Position numbers and translations under genes: made by a program. Shown piece by piece: positions 24,795-36,702 of a stretch of DNA of 64,000 bases. Each line of letters starts with the position of its first letter. The stretch's first letter is position 1. The stretch covers positions 20,264,932 through 20,328,931 of the forward strand of contig NC_092679.1 in assembly GCF_964355755.1 (NCBI RefSeq), written 5' to 3'. Below the pieces are notes generated by a model. The model was given only the letters and a program-made list of their open reading frames with translations. It did no database searches and had not been told where the DNA came from. The DNA is from Antedon mediterranea (Eukaryota > Echinodermata > Crinoidea > Comatulida > Antedonidae).

Positions 24795-25496
24795 CAGGGG
24801 TGGCGCCAGGATCTTCCCGACGCGGGGGCTACATTCCCCGACGAGGGGGCTATGCGAGCGAAGCGAGCATCACTAGGCTGAGGGCCAGGGGCCGCCAAGG
24901 GCCCCCGGTGGGGTCCAGGGGCGAAGCCCCCGGAAGCAACGCGTTCTAGCGTCATTTGAGGTCTTTTTAATCAGATTTAGGGTAGCCATTTTTTCCATTT
25001 TTTATAATGCATAAATAAAATACTGCGTGCAAAAAAACGATGCGCGATGACTCTTTCAATCCATATTTTTCAATTTAAAAAATAAAAGTTCAAAGAAAAT
25101 TTAGAAAAATAGAGTTGGAGGTCCCGGAAATTGGACTTATTATACTTCAAAACATGAAAAAAAATATATAAGTCCCTATCATGGGTTGTGACTGAGCTAA
25201 GAAATGTTTGAAAAATAGAGATGTTAGGTCCCGGAAAATGTACTTCTTGTTCTTCGAAATATGACCAGCTTTATTGTTGGGGCTGAGCTAAGAAAATGTT
25301 TAAAACTAGAGCTGCAGGTCTTCAAAAAATTGCATTTTATACTTTGGAAACATCAGGCCTAGAGGCTTAAAAAACGCAAGCGTAGACCTTTTTCATTCGG
25401 GGAAAAAAGTTTATTCCTCCCAGGTGTATGCATGCGTACCATCTGGACTTCCGAGTGGTGAGAAATTCATGACATACAGGATATTGAAAATGTAAT

Positions 25497-25513
25497 AACT
25501 ATAGCTATAATGT
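25497..25513. repeat. Target-site duplication of Tx1-like LINE 1, left copy
   Basis: The 17-bp aactatagctataatgt is repeated exactly at 32000-32016, right after the A-tract of the LINE. Related elements at about 36405 and 37390 carry a similar uninterrupted site (aacttagctataataagatg), showing what the target looked like before insertion. Confidence 0.9.
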
Positions 25514-26205
25514 AATGTACAAAGACTGGGCATTTAGCTTTTCAATGCAAAGCTGATATAATCTGTTTCAAGTGTCATTTACCAGGGCATACTAGGGACA
25601 GATGTAATGTTGAAGCGCATAATGTATCATCATCTGGTTCACCTGGTGCATACATTAATAAAGTTTGGGAATCGGTTTTTAACTTTGAAAACCCAAAAAA
25701 TAATAATGCTAACGATAACCACTACGGGAAAAGAGCTACGGTACAATCTGATACAGAAACACATGATGAAGTGTTTAGTATTGATGGAAGTAGTGAATCA
25801 TCAGATGATGAAAATGCGCAGAAAGAAACAAGTGTGATCACTATAGAACAACACACAAACCAAAATGAGCAGGAAGATGATGACAAAGAGGAGCAGAGAG
25901 AAGAGCAGGAAGTGGACGAAAGAGAGGAGGAGGAAGTTGAAGAAGGAGAGGAAATAGAAGTACCGGGAAGAAAGTACCAGAAAGCTGAAGAAAGAGAGGA
26001 GCAGGAAGTTGGGGAAAGAGAGGAGCATGAACAGAAGAAGGTAACTGACTACTTTGAAAAAAGTATGCAAAAAAGTAAAAGTGTTAGCACAAACAAGAAA
26101 GCAGCGAGAGATCTGAAGGAACAGTCCGGAAATGAAGGCAGGATAGAAGAAAAAACAAAGAGTATTGAAAAAAGAAGTTTAAGAAAGAGAAAAAAAAACA
26201 AGTAA
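25514..26205 (+). pseudogene. LINE ORF1 fragment with zinc knuckle
   Basis: Truncated at the 5' end by the insertion. The first residues give the end of one CCHC knuckle (TGHLAFQC) and a complete second, CFKCHLPGHTRDRC. A low-complexity stretch rich in Glu follows (EEQEVDEREEEEVEEGEE), then a basic tail ending RSLRKRKKNK. ORF1 proteins of this clade coat LINE RNA. The frame is open from the truncation point to 26205, 65 bp before ORF2. Confidence 0.8.
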
Positions 26206-26270
26206 TTTAATCTTAATAATATGTATTCTAAATATTGTAATTTCCCTAGGAAGCTCTTTACTCTAATCTT

Positions 26271-29200
26271 ATGAATTTACATTGTATAACACTAAACGTT
26301 AGAGGAGCTAGAAATATAAATAAGCAACATAAGCTATTCCAATGGGTAAAAGATCAAAAAGCGGATATATGTCTGCTTCAGGAAACCCATCTAACAAATG
26401 AGATTATTAATAAATCAAACTTTGTTTGGGAAGGTGAAGCGATCCATAGTATAGGTAATTCACATAGTAGAGGAGTGTCGATACTATTACGAAAAGGTCT
26501 TGAATGCAAAATTGTTAAAAAGTTAACTGATATTGATGGAAGATATATATTTCTTAATTTAATGATAAATGAAAAGGAATTGGACATTATAAATATTTAT
26601 GCTCCTAATGAAAGCAAAAATAGAAGTGCATTCTTTAGGACCATACACAAATGTTACAATGACTTTGATGGAGGGAAGGGTAATTCTATCATTCTAGGTG
26701 GAGATCTGAATTGCATCATGAATAGTGACATTGACCAAAAAGGTAGCGCAAATAGGTCTGATAAATCTGTTTTTACGATTAAAAACCTAATGAAAAATTT
26801 AAATTTAAATGATATTTGGAGATCCAAAAACATGAATAAGCGACAATTTACGTGGCGTAAGAGATTTAACAACATTTTCCGTAGGCTGGATTACTGGTTA
26901 ATATCAGAAGATCTCTTTTTAAATGGAGATGTTTTAGCCTGTGACATTCGTCCAGCTATTCTCACAGATCACCAGGCGGTATCAATTAAAATAGATTTGC
27001 ATGAAAAAAAACGCGGTCCTGGTTTATGGATGTTCAACAATAGCTTTCTGAAAGATGAAACATTTACAAAATTAGTAATTAAAATAATTGATGTTTCAAT
27101 ACTAAAAAATAATAGAGAACCTGTAAGTGCAAGTTTGTTATGGGAGCTTGTAAAAACAAAAATAAAAGAATTTTCAATTGCATACGGAAAACAAAAAAAT
27201 AAAAACCAGAATAAAAAGAAAGAAAAATTACAAAAACAAATAAAAAACTTAAATGAAACTAGACATGTAACTCGTCACTTTGACGAGTTTGGTTATCCGC
27301 CGCGCCGCGCAAGTGGTGCAACATTAACATTAAGGGGATAGGTTGAGGACAAAAGGAAGTGTTCACGTTGGCATTATGACCTGAACTGAAGAATATGATA
27401 TGTTGTTATTGCTGAATTTTATTATTTAAATTCATATATAGTATACACAGTATAATCTGTATCTATCACATACAGTGACATACATAGAATAGGTGAAGTT
27501 ACGGGACCCGCTATTTATTGCAATTTTTTAACATGTTTACGGTTTTAAAATGAAACGCGAAGGTAGCAATTCCGAAAGGAAATTATCTCAGCAACAACGT
27601 ATTAGCGTGTAGAAGAAATTTGAATACGTGAAATATTGATGCGCGCTCTTTTAAATGTAATGAATTATGACGCAAAAGATGAAAATACGACCTTTTTTAT
27701 TTAACTGGCCATATGATGACGTCACAACATCCGATTGGCAACATTTTTACATAATTTCGTATCTACAATCCAATAGCTTCCAGAAAAAGTTTTAATCGTG
27801 ATTATCACATTTTATTCTTACGAGCTATAACAGATTAACATTTACTGTAAAGATGAAATTAATGCCACACGTGATTTAAATTTTTAGGCACGATGACGTC
27901 AAAAAAATTAAAATATTTTTAACTCATGCGAAAGATACTTGATTTACCTAGACAATATCAAAATCGGGGTGAAAATGGAAAACGGATAAGTGGAGATGCG
28001 CTCTATTCAATGTGATGAGCTATGACGAAAGATACAAAAATCCTAAATTTTATATTCGCATGGCCATACGATGACGTCATAATGTCCGGTTACCCATATT
28101 AATACCTGATCCGATATCTACAACTCATCTACTTCCAGAATATGTCATCCACAAAAATTTGACCGTCTAGTTTAGAAATTACGACTGTTTAAAAAAAGGC
28201 ATATTTTAAACGAATTTTTTAACCTTTTCATAAAAAACGCGCGCAAATTGTCCAATTCGACGTGCTCGTATGACGTATCTTTAAGTCGAAATTGTTTAAA
28301 ATTTGGTAAAATTACTAGAAAAGGCTGAAAAAACATAAATCACGCGAAAAAAATACGTTTTCAATGCTACGTGCGTACCGTACACGTAAAAATGTGCGCA
28401 CGCGTGGGAATTTTTGACATGCTCAAAACGACATGAAACGCGTAGAAAGTTGATTAGAAATTAATTTTGCGCATTTTGAAATTTTAAATGCGCGTGCGCG
28501 CGTAACTTTGTGTAAAATACGCAATTTTTTTTTCAACAGACAGTTAGCGCATGATATAAATTAAACTTTTGCAAAGTTTCACTTTAAAATGTTATTTGGT
28601 TTTCGACATATGTTAAATACGAGAAAATCGTTAAATCGCGCGTACGTCACGTTGCGCAATTGTAAACATCATGAAAAGCTTCGCTTGACGACGTTACGTG
28701 AATGTCAAAATGTTAACATAGTTAACAAAATGTTATGTTTGCAAGTTTTAGAGAAAAGCGTTACACAAAAATCATACAGAAAGAAAGAAGATGACAAAAA
28801 AGATGATGATTTCGTACAATCACAAGAGGTTATCCTGCAACTTCGTTGCGGATAACCAACAATTATGAATACTCAAAATTGTGATATAACCATTGAAAAT
28901 AAAATTGAAAACAAAAAAATAGAGCTTGAAAACATTTATAATGTAGAAGCAAAAGGCGCGCAAATTAGGTCCAGAGTAAAATGGATAGAGGAAGGCGAGC
29001 GGAATACAAAATACTTTCTTGGGTTAGAAAGATCCAAAAGTAAAAAGAAACACATAAAAAGTTTAATTACTAAAGATGGGAGCTTAGCAACGAGCCCAAT
29101 TGATATTTTAAAGGAACAAATACAACATTTCGAAGGTTTATACGCAAAAAATGTTATAAACCCTGGAAAAATTAATAAATACCTTTGTAATTCTATTATA

Positions 29201-31630
29201 AACAAGCTTTCAGAAATAGAAAAAGAAAATTGTGAAGGTTACGTCACTATTGATGAATGTAAAAAGGCCATTTCAATGATGGAAAAAAATAAAACACCTG
29301 GATCGGATGGTCTAAGTGTTGAATTTTATGTGTTCTTTTGGAATAATATTAAACATTTAATTTGCGATGCGTTAAATGAAAGTTATAATTCTCAGAATTA
29401 TCCTTTTCGCAAAAACGAGGTGTAATCACCCTTTTGTTCAAGGATGGAGAAAGAGAAAATTTGAATAATTGGCGTCCCATTACCCTCTTAAACACCGATT
29501 ACAAAATTCTTGCACATGTATTAAGTAACAGACTTAAAATGGTTATTAAATCAATAGTAAGTTCAGACCAAAAAGGTTATATAAAAGGCCGTTTCGCTGG
29601 TGAAAACATTCGGTTAATAGAAGACCTGCTTTATTATACAGAGTGTAATGATATCGAAGGGGCAATAATTACCGTAGATTTTAAGAAGGCTTTTGACTCT
29701 ATTAGTAGAGATTTTATGTTCAATGTTCTAGAAAAGTTTAACTTTGGAATGTTCTTTTGTAACTGGGTAAAAGTATTATACAATAACGTTGAATGTGTCA
29801 CAGTTAACAATGGTTGGGTTTCAAACAATTTTAAAATGAAAAGAGGTATTAGACAAGGTTGTCCTCTATCTGCTCTGTTATTCATTTTAGTGGTTGAAGT
29901 AATGGCATCTAGAATAAGAAACAAAGATGACTATAAGGGTATTAAACTTCCAAATAATGAAAATAACATAGAAGCTAGAATAAGCCAATTAGCCGATGAT
30001 ACTGTTTTGTATGTTGGTAATGACAAAAGTATTAAGTCAGCAGTCAGTGTAATTGAACGTTTTTGTGAAGTATCTGGAATGACACTAAATAAAAAAAACC
30101 CCAATGCTTTTTGGATTGGTAAATGGAAGAACAGAATAGATAGACCTTTAGAATTAAATTGGGTAAAACACCCGATCAAAATTTTAGGCATATATGTAGG
30201 GTATAATACAGAAGAATGTACCAGAAAAAACTGGGATGTTAAATTAATAGAGCTAGAAAAGACTTTAAAACAATGGAATGCTAGAAATCTCTCAATTTTT
30301 GGTAGAATAATAATCCTGAAAAGTCTTGCACTATCTAAATTAACATATGCTGCAAATATCACTGATGTTCCAAAATATGTATATACACAAGTTACAAATC
30401 TAATATATAATTTTATTTGGAACAATAAAAGGGAAAAGATAAAAAGAAAAACTCTAATTGGTGATGTTGAGATGGGAGGCATTAAAATGCCTGATTTTAC
30501 TCTTCATGTTAACGCACTCATGTGTGGCTGGTTAAAAAGAATTATGAATGATGAGGGTGCTAAATGGAAAAATATTCCAATGTATTATATTTAAAAAATA
30601 TGTGATGTTAATGTTTTACTTAATATGTCATGTTATAACATTATTGATGTTAATTCTGATAAAATTCCACTGTTTTACAAAAATATGATAAAAGCCTACA
30701 TAAATTATAACAGAATCTCTAAAAAAAAACCTGAAACTTATAACGATATAATGAATGAGCAACTGTGGGGAAACCACTACGTTAAACTAAAAAAAAAACG
30801 CTTTTCTACAAGCATTGGATTGACAGTGGCATTATCAGTATTAAAGACATTGTTAATAAGAACACTTTTTTAACATCGAACGAAATACTGGTGAAACTAC
30901 AATGTAAAACAAACTGGTTAAATGAGTATTTGTGCATTATTAAGGCAATACCAATTCAATGGAAACGTATTATTAAGGAGGTAGATATTTTCAATTGTGA
31001 TGATAATGATGAAGTAGTTGGGACTAAGTATGAGATTAATACTACCAAACTAATATACTCATGGTTTGTGAAAGAATATTTCATTATTCCAATGTCACAA
31101 CTAAAATGGGAAGAGTACTTCAATGATAACAACATTGATTGGAAAACTTCTTGGTTACGGAAAGTATGTAAAATGAAAGATAAGAAACTAGCACAATTCA
31201 ATTATAAGATGTTACATAGAATACTGCCTACCAACAAACGGCTGTATCAGTGGAAAGTTAAGGAAACACAAACGTGTGACAAATGTGGAGAAATTGAAAA
31301 TGAAAATCATTTGTTTTTTAGTTGTAGATTTATCAGAAATATTGGAGGAAAATGCTTAGTATCTTTGTAAGTTTAAATCACAATAATATATCATTTAAAC
31401 AATTAATACTAGGAACGGGAGATAAGCTAATAGATTATATTTATACTTTTGCAGCATTTACTATTTATAGAATAAAAATGTTATCTGCACTAAATAAGCC
31501 AGTGGGTAAATCTTTATGGAATTCATTTAAAAGCAATATGTTATATAACATTGAATGTGAAACATATAACAATAAAGAAACAAGTATAGAAAAATGGGTA
31601 GCTTTAAGAAATAAGATTATGATAATATAA
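26271..31630 (+). pseudogene. LINE ORF2 (endonuclease plus reverse transcriptase), broken
   Basis: The endonuclease domain runs from the ATG at 26271 (LNVRGARN, LLQETHLT, NIYAPN, LGGDLNCIM, TWRKRFNNIFRRLDYWL, LTDHQAVSI). The coding trace breaks at 27259 where another element has inserted and resumes at 28864. The RT blocks are GSDGLSVEFY, NWRPITLLNTDYKILA, QKGYIKGRF, VDFKKAFDSI, IRQGCPLSALLF and the catalytic LADDTVLYV. A one-base change near 29395 shifts the frame relative to the other copy; a stop near 30595 and further shifts near 30800 and 31340 follow. The Cys/His end reads CDKCGEIENENHLFFSC. Non-functional as it stands. Confidence 0.9.
27260..28857. mobile_element. 1.6-kb non-coding insertion with hairpin ends
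   Basis: It interrupts LINE ORF2 between residues that are adjacent in the copy at 40728-45167. A possible 3-bp duplication (aac) flanks it. Near the left end is a hairpin AACTCGTCA/TGACGAGTT (27269-27288) followed by GGTTATCCG (27291-27299). The right end is GGTTATCC..GGATAACC (28828-28857). Two degenerate internal units share atgatgacgtca and a ctac-cttccaga core (about 27715-27790 and 28070-28145). No protein is evident, so it is probably a non-autonomous DNA transposon of a class I cannot name. Confidence 0.75.
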
Positions 31631-32330
31631 ATTCTAACTTGATACGATTAACCGAAAAGGAATTACAGTGATACGGGTTACTGGTGGTACTGAGCTATTA
31701 TTGTTTTTTTTTATCATGTATATAAATATATTGTATAATCCGGGTTGTAAAATGAAAACAAACAAATGAAAATGTGTGAACTATTTTAAAACGGGATAGA
31801 CGATAATGATGATCCTGTCAAGTGTATAACAAAATATAAGAAAATTAATGAAAAAAGGAGTAATACAGAATTCATATATGTAAAAATGTTACTTATGAAC
31901 TGTAACGACATTTACAAGTTAAATAATACGATTTTATGTAATATGAGATAATATGAATGTGAATAAAAGTGGTGTTTGCGCCACAAAAGAGAAAAAAAAA
32001 ACTATAGCTATAATGTTGGCTAAGCGAAAATGGCATGTTTTTTTGTTTAGTAATGGATGAAAAATTTATTTTAGGTGCCCCACGGTACAGAAGGTTACTT
32101 GTAAATTAAAAAATTGGTGAACAAACGAACAATTAACATAATTCGTTTTTGCTGTAGTGTAGCGTACGTCGACGCAGTACACGACGTAACCGTCGGTAAA
32201 CTAACTTCGCCTGGAAAATAACACATTACACATTTTGGTCCCTGGATGAAACTTGATATCACGCGTCTCGACCCAACGTTGAACGATTCGTACAAAAGGG
32301 ATACCGCCAGACGTAAGGGATACCGTAAGA

Positions 32331-33544
32331 CGCTGTCTGAGTTGGCCTTCCCTTGTTTAGGCGCCGTATTCGATAGTGTCTGTATTTCCAGACACGTCTT
32401 TACCGCCGGTTAAGTTGTCTGTATTTCTCCAGCAAACACTTTAATACCGCGTACCCTGTACATGAAGCGCTAAGCTATTGCTTGTCGTCACATGATCGAC
32501 TGCGCATGTTTTACATCGAGTTTGTAGTCAGTTCAGATTCCGTAATTTAATTACCGGTATTTTTTCATTTTATATTAGCATATTTTTGTTTGTATACCAT
32601 TGATAATGTAAATTTTGTATATATATAATGATATTGTCTTTAGTTAAACAAGACAAGAAAAAATACCAACCGAGGAAATAGTGGACCTTTTGGGACTTGG
32701 GGGGGGGGGGGAGTGCGTCTGCACCCAACGCACCCCTCCCCCCCCCCCCGGGATACGGGCCTGCTAGGAGAAGGAATAAGGAGGACACATCCACACCTAT
32801 TTTAGTGCGGTTTCCATAATACACTTTCTTGTGACGCAAATATGGTTGATTGCTGTACTGTGTTTTCATTGAGTGTTGACAAAGTGCGAGGCAGCGAGGC
32901 ACGCGAGGCAAGCGAGGCATGCCAAATATTTGTGCGAGGCATCATTTTATCATTTCCAAAAGTGCGAGGCATGCGAGGCATATAGTTTACAATTTCAAAA
33001 AGGTGCGAGGCATATCTTAACGTGCTATTATGCTATATTATAGGCCTAATAATCAATCGATACAAGCGTATCTAAATAGATTCGTGTATACACTCATCAT
33101 GTTGTTTATTTTTATGTAACGATTGTTTTTTCATTTAAGTCATATCGTGTCAAATTTTACTTTTACAAAAGTGCCCAAACTACGGTTCAAAAATCTGAAC
33201 GACAGTCTTCAACTTTCGATAAACAATAATTGTTATAGCGACACACTCATCAAATGACTGCAATGTTTGTTGGCATTTCGAGCGTGTTCACTCACATGTC
33301 TCTCGAACATAGCAGAGTGAAAATAATATTTTGTCACACCCCTGCGCCTAGATCCGGTAGACCCGAGAGATGGAAAATCCCTCTTTACTATTTAGCAGGT
33401 AGCGGAATGATTCAGCCCTCAGCTCAGAGGATTGTGGTGCATTCCCCTCCTATAGCACGTGGTTTCAGCAGCAACGCACAGACTTCTCTCTGAGCGGCGT
33501 GCCAAAGACATTTTTGACATTCCATTGTCTCTCTTTTACAAGAA
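32331..33544. repeat. Repeat-rich spacer: G/C hairpin and GCGAGGCA cluster
   Basis: At 32699-32750 a run of G, a hairpin (AGTGCGT/ACGCACCCCT) and a run of C make a strong inverted repeat. At 32887-33010 the octamer GCGAGGCA occurs at least eight times in 125 bp, some copies in direct tandem with one spacer base. No gene is assigned; the last 50 bp before 33545 would be the 5' leader of the following frame. Confidence 0.7.
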
Positions 33545-35189
33545 ATGGATACAGCAAATGCTGAATTACTTATTAGAAATAATGATCTTGGATACCACAT
33601 TCCACAAGGTATGACTCCAAATGTTCCTCCATTATTTGGATGGGACAACAATGACTACAACAACTACGGCCATTTCTCGGGAACACGTCAAGTACATGAT
33701 ACAACAGGATACATTGCTCAGCCGGGACTACCAATTGCTAGCCATGAACTTCCAGAACAAACTAGTTTAAGTCACTCAAGAACAAGGCGTAGATCTATCA
33801 GGCCATTTGTTGATCAAATCAATAGCTGTATTATAAATAAAAAGACAAATCCATCTCGCTTTCCCAATGCTGTTAAACAGCTCACAACAATCAGTTTGGG
33901 TATTAAAGATACTGCAGATAAAACTGATATGGCTTGGAAGCTTACACGAATGGAGTTTTCTTTAAATAACAACATCGACCCATCACGCCAAAGTGTTCCT
34001 GGATGGAAAGGCTTCAATGCAAACATGCGTAGAGATACAGCTGAGATGGTACCCCATAAAATAGGTTACTGCCAAACCATCCATAAAGCTCCTGATTACA
34101 ATGTGATATACACCTTCCTCAAAAGATCAGTCGAGATGACAGACCAAATTATGGACATTCATCATGGAAAGGGTACATGCTCCGTTCCAGTTGTTGTAGA
34201 TATGGGAATTTGGACAAAAGCTTTTCAAGTTATCCTTAGCAAAGTTAATCAGGATCCTCAAATGGGCCGAATAGTATTGCATCAAGGTCCATTTCACACA
34301 GCAATGCGCTTCCTTGCATGTCCCGGATTTTTATTTGGAAGTGCTGGGTTACGTGACATTCTGATAGAGGCTCGCATTCTAACAGAGGGCTCAGTTGATA
34401 GGGTGTTGGAAGGAAAACAATGGGAACGAGGTTTCTATGCTCATTCACTAACAGCCGAAGCATTTAGTCGTCTTCGATTTATGGCATTTATTGACCAAGT
34501 AGAAGACAGAAGCTATATTGATCAAATGAAACCAGAGATTGAAAGTCTTCGTGAGAGCATGTCTTCTGATGCATTACAGAAGCTAATCGAATCAACCAAC
34601 TATCAACAAATGATGTCAATGTATGTTAACTACATTAAATCCCTTGGTGAAAATGGCAAGTTTTGGTCAATGTATATTGACCTAATTGACATACTATTGC
34701 GACATGTCAGAGCATCTCGTACAGGTGATTGGCAGCTAAGCCTCAATACCGAGTTAGAAATGTTACCTTGGTTCTTTGCTTGTGGAAGAACTGTCTATGC
34801 AAGACACAAACCAATTTACCTATTAACGATGCTAAATCTTGCAGACACGCATAAAGATGCTGAGGTAAATCTTCTAAACGGAATGCTTTTCACTGTTCAA
34901 AAAAGCACAAACAATCCATTTGGCAGAGTTCCTTCATGGCCATGGGTGGATTGTAGCAGGTTCCAGCATTGACATTGATTGGATGGATATACAACCAGCT
35001 CCATCAGTTGTCCTATCAATGACTTGCTGTGGATGTAAAGGTGAATGTACAACCAATAGGTGTCGGTGTTATAAAAGCAATTTACACTGCACTGGAATAT
35101 GTACCTGTTCTGAACTATGCATGAACATGCCCAAACTAGTCACAGAAAACGATGATGATGTTGAAACTGACGAAGATATTGGAAGATAG
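33545..35189 (+). pseudogene. Intronless CXC-domain protein, frameshifted, transposon-like
   Basis: A 475-aa frame (33545-34972) continues after a frame change near 34930-34970 into a frame ending at 35189. The first part contains IPQGMTP, FGWDNNDYNN, VPVVVDMGIWTKAF, GRIVLHQGPFHTAMRFL, and LPWFFACGRTVYARHKPIYL. The second holds a Cys-rich CXC-type cluster from about 35022 (CCGCKGECTTNRCRC, then CTGICTCSELC), following a WMDIQPAPSVVL lead-in. From memory, these blocks in this order mark a large family of uncharacterised proteins in cnidarians and echinoderms with many near-identical copies. A 1.4-kb exon without introns and the surrounding repeats suggest a mobile or retro-copied origin. The cause of the frame change could be a mutation or a very short intron; I see no clear splice pair. 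Function unknown. Confidence 0.65.
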
Positions 35190-35227
35190 TGATATGGATT
35201 GAGATGGTATGATCTGTAAACATTCAT

Positions 35228-35697
35228 TTGTGTATATGAATGATTTTCCAGATACAAATGTACTAAACACCTGTGTATATGAATGTGAATCAACGATGTT
35301 CCAGGTATAAATGTACTAAACACTTGTGTATATGAATGTGAATCAACGATGTTCCAGGTATAAATGTACTAAACACTTGTGTATATGAATGTGAATCAAC
35401 GATGTTCCAGGTATAAATGTACTAAACACTTGTGTATATGAATGTGTGAATCAACGATGTTCCAGGTATAAATGTACTAAACACTTGTGTATATGAATGT
35501 GAATCAACGATGTTCCTGATATAAATGTACTAAACACTTGTGTATATGAATGTGAATCAACGATGTTCCAGGTATAAATGTACTAAACACTTGTGTATAT
35601 GAATGTGAATCAACGATGTTCCAGGTATAAATGTACTAAACACTTGTGTATATGAATGTGAATCAACGATGTCCCAGGTATAAATGTACTAAACACC
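35228..35697. repeat. 53-bp minisatellite, left part
   Basis: About nine copies of a 53-bp unit containing gtgtatatgaatgtgaatca and ccaggtataaatgtacta. The spacing is exactly 53 bp except one copy with a 2-bp insertion (gaatgtgtgaatc). The array is interrupted at 35698 by the hAT-type element and continues at 45324, so it was a single array before insertion. Confidence 0.95.
35690..35697. repeat. 8-bp TSD of outer hAT-type element, left copy
   Basis: taaacacc immediately precedes CAGGGGTGG; the same 8 bp follow the right terminus at 45324-45331. An 8-bp duplication is characteristic of hAT transposons. Confidence 0.9.
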
Positions 35698-36702
35698 CAG
35701 GGGTGGCGCCAGGATCTTCCCGACGCGGGGGCTACATTCCCCCCGACGAGGGGGCTATGCGAGCGAAGCGAGCATCACTAGGCTGGGGGCCAGGGGGCCG
35801 CCAAGGGCTCCCGGTGGGGGTCCAGGGGGCGAATCCCCCGGAAGCAACGCGTTCTAGCGTCATTTGAGGTCATTTTAATCAGATTTAGGGTAGCCATTTT
35901 TTCCATTTTTTATAATGCATAAATAAAATACTGCGTGCAAAAAAACGATGCGCGATGACTGTTTCAATCCATATTTTTCAATTTAAAAAATAAAATTTCA
36001 GAGAAAATTTAGAAAAATAGAGTTGGAGGTCCCGGAAATTGGACTTATTATACTTCAAAACATGAAACAAAATATATAAGTCCCTATCATGGTTGTGACT
36101 GAGCTAAGAAATGTTTGAAAAATAGAGATGTTAGGTCCCGGAAAATGCACTTCTTGTACTTCGAAATATGACCAGCTTTATTGTTGGGGCTGAGCTAAGA
36201 AACTGTTTAAAACTAGAGCTGCAGGTCTTCAAAAAATTGCATTTTATACTTTGGAAACATCAGGCCTAGAGGCTTAAAAAACGCAAGCGTAGACCTTTTT
36301 CAGTCGGGGAAATAAGTTTATTCCTCCCAAGTGTATGCGTGCGTACCATCTGGACTTCCGAGTGGTGAGAAATTCATGACATACAGGACATTGAAAATGT
36401 AATAACTTAGCTATAATAAGATGTTGGCTAAGCGAAAATGGCATGTTTTTTTGTTTAGTAATGGATGAAAAATTTATTTTAGGTGCCCCACGGTACAGAG
36501 AAGGTTACTTGTAAATTAAAAAATTGGTGAACATACGGACAATTAACATAATTCGTTTTTGCTGCTGTAGTGTAGCGTACGTCGACGCAGTAGACGACGT
36601 AACCGTCAGTAAACTTCGCCTGGAAAATAACTACAGTACACATTTTGGTCCCTGGATGGAACATGATATCACGCGTCTCGACCCAACGTTGAACGATTCG
36701 TA

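Larger units (their letters stand above)
25514..31999 (+). mobile_element. Tx1/L1-like LINE 1, 5' truncated
   Basis: Bounded by a 17-bp TSD. It holds the end of an ORF1 (25514-26205), an ORF2 with endonuclease, reverse transcriptase and a C-terminal Cys/His block, a 3' UTR, the hairpin GTGGTGTTTGCGCCAC and an A-tract at 31992-32000. The body is nearly identical to the minus-strand copy at 40728-45167. It lacks the 5' part of ORF1, and a 1.6-kb element has inserted in ORF2. Confidence 0.93.
24795..32330 (+). mobile_element. hAT-type repeat copy, right end missing
   Basis: It begins CAGGGGTGGCGCCAGGATCT, the same terminus as the elements at 35698 and 36703, and follows their ~820-bp left block through 25513. 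A Tx1-like LINE interrupts it at 25514-31999. The block resumes at 32000 to about 32115, then one satellite-type unit (tcgacccaacgttgaacgat) ends near 32330. The matching right terminus GGCGCCACCACTG was not found, so this copy is truncated or rearranged. No transposase is encoded. Confidence 0.7.

Noticed and set aside
28589-28855. 88-codon open frame in the 1.6-kb insertion
   Set aside because: It ends inside the terminal hairpin of the insertion and shows no recognisable protein pattern.
24785-32345. Inverted 11-mer ggccaactcag / ctgagttggcc flanking the truncated hAT-type copy
   Set aside because: It is inverted, not direct, so not a TSD, and the similarity does not extend; probably chance, though it might mark a rearrangement.
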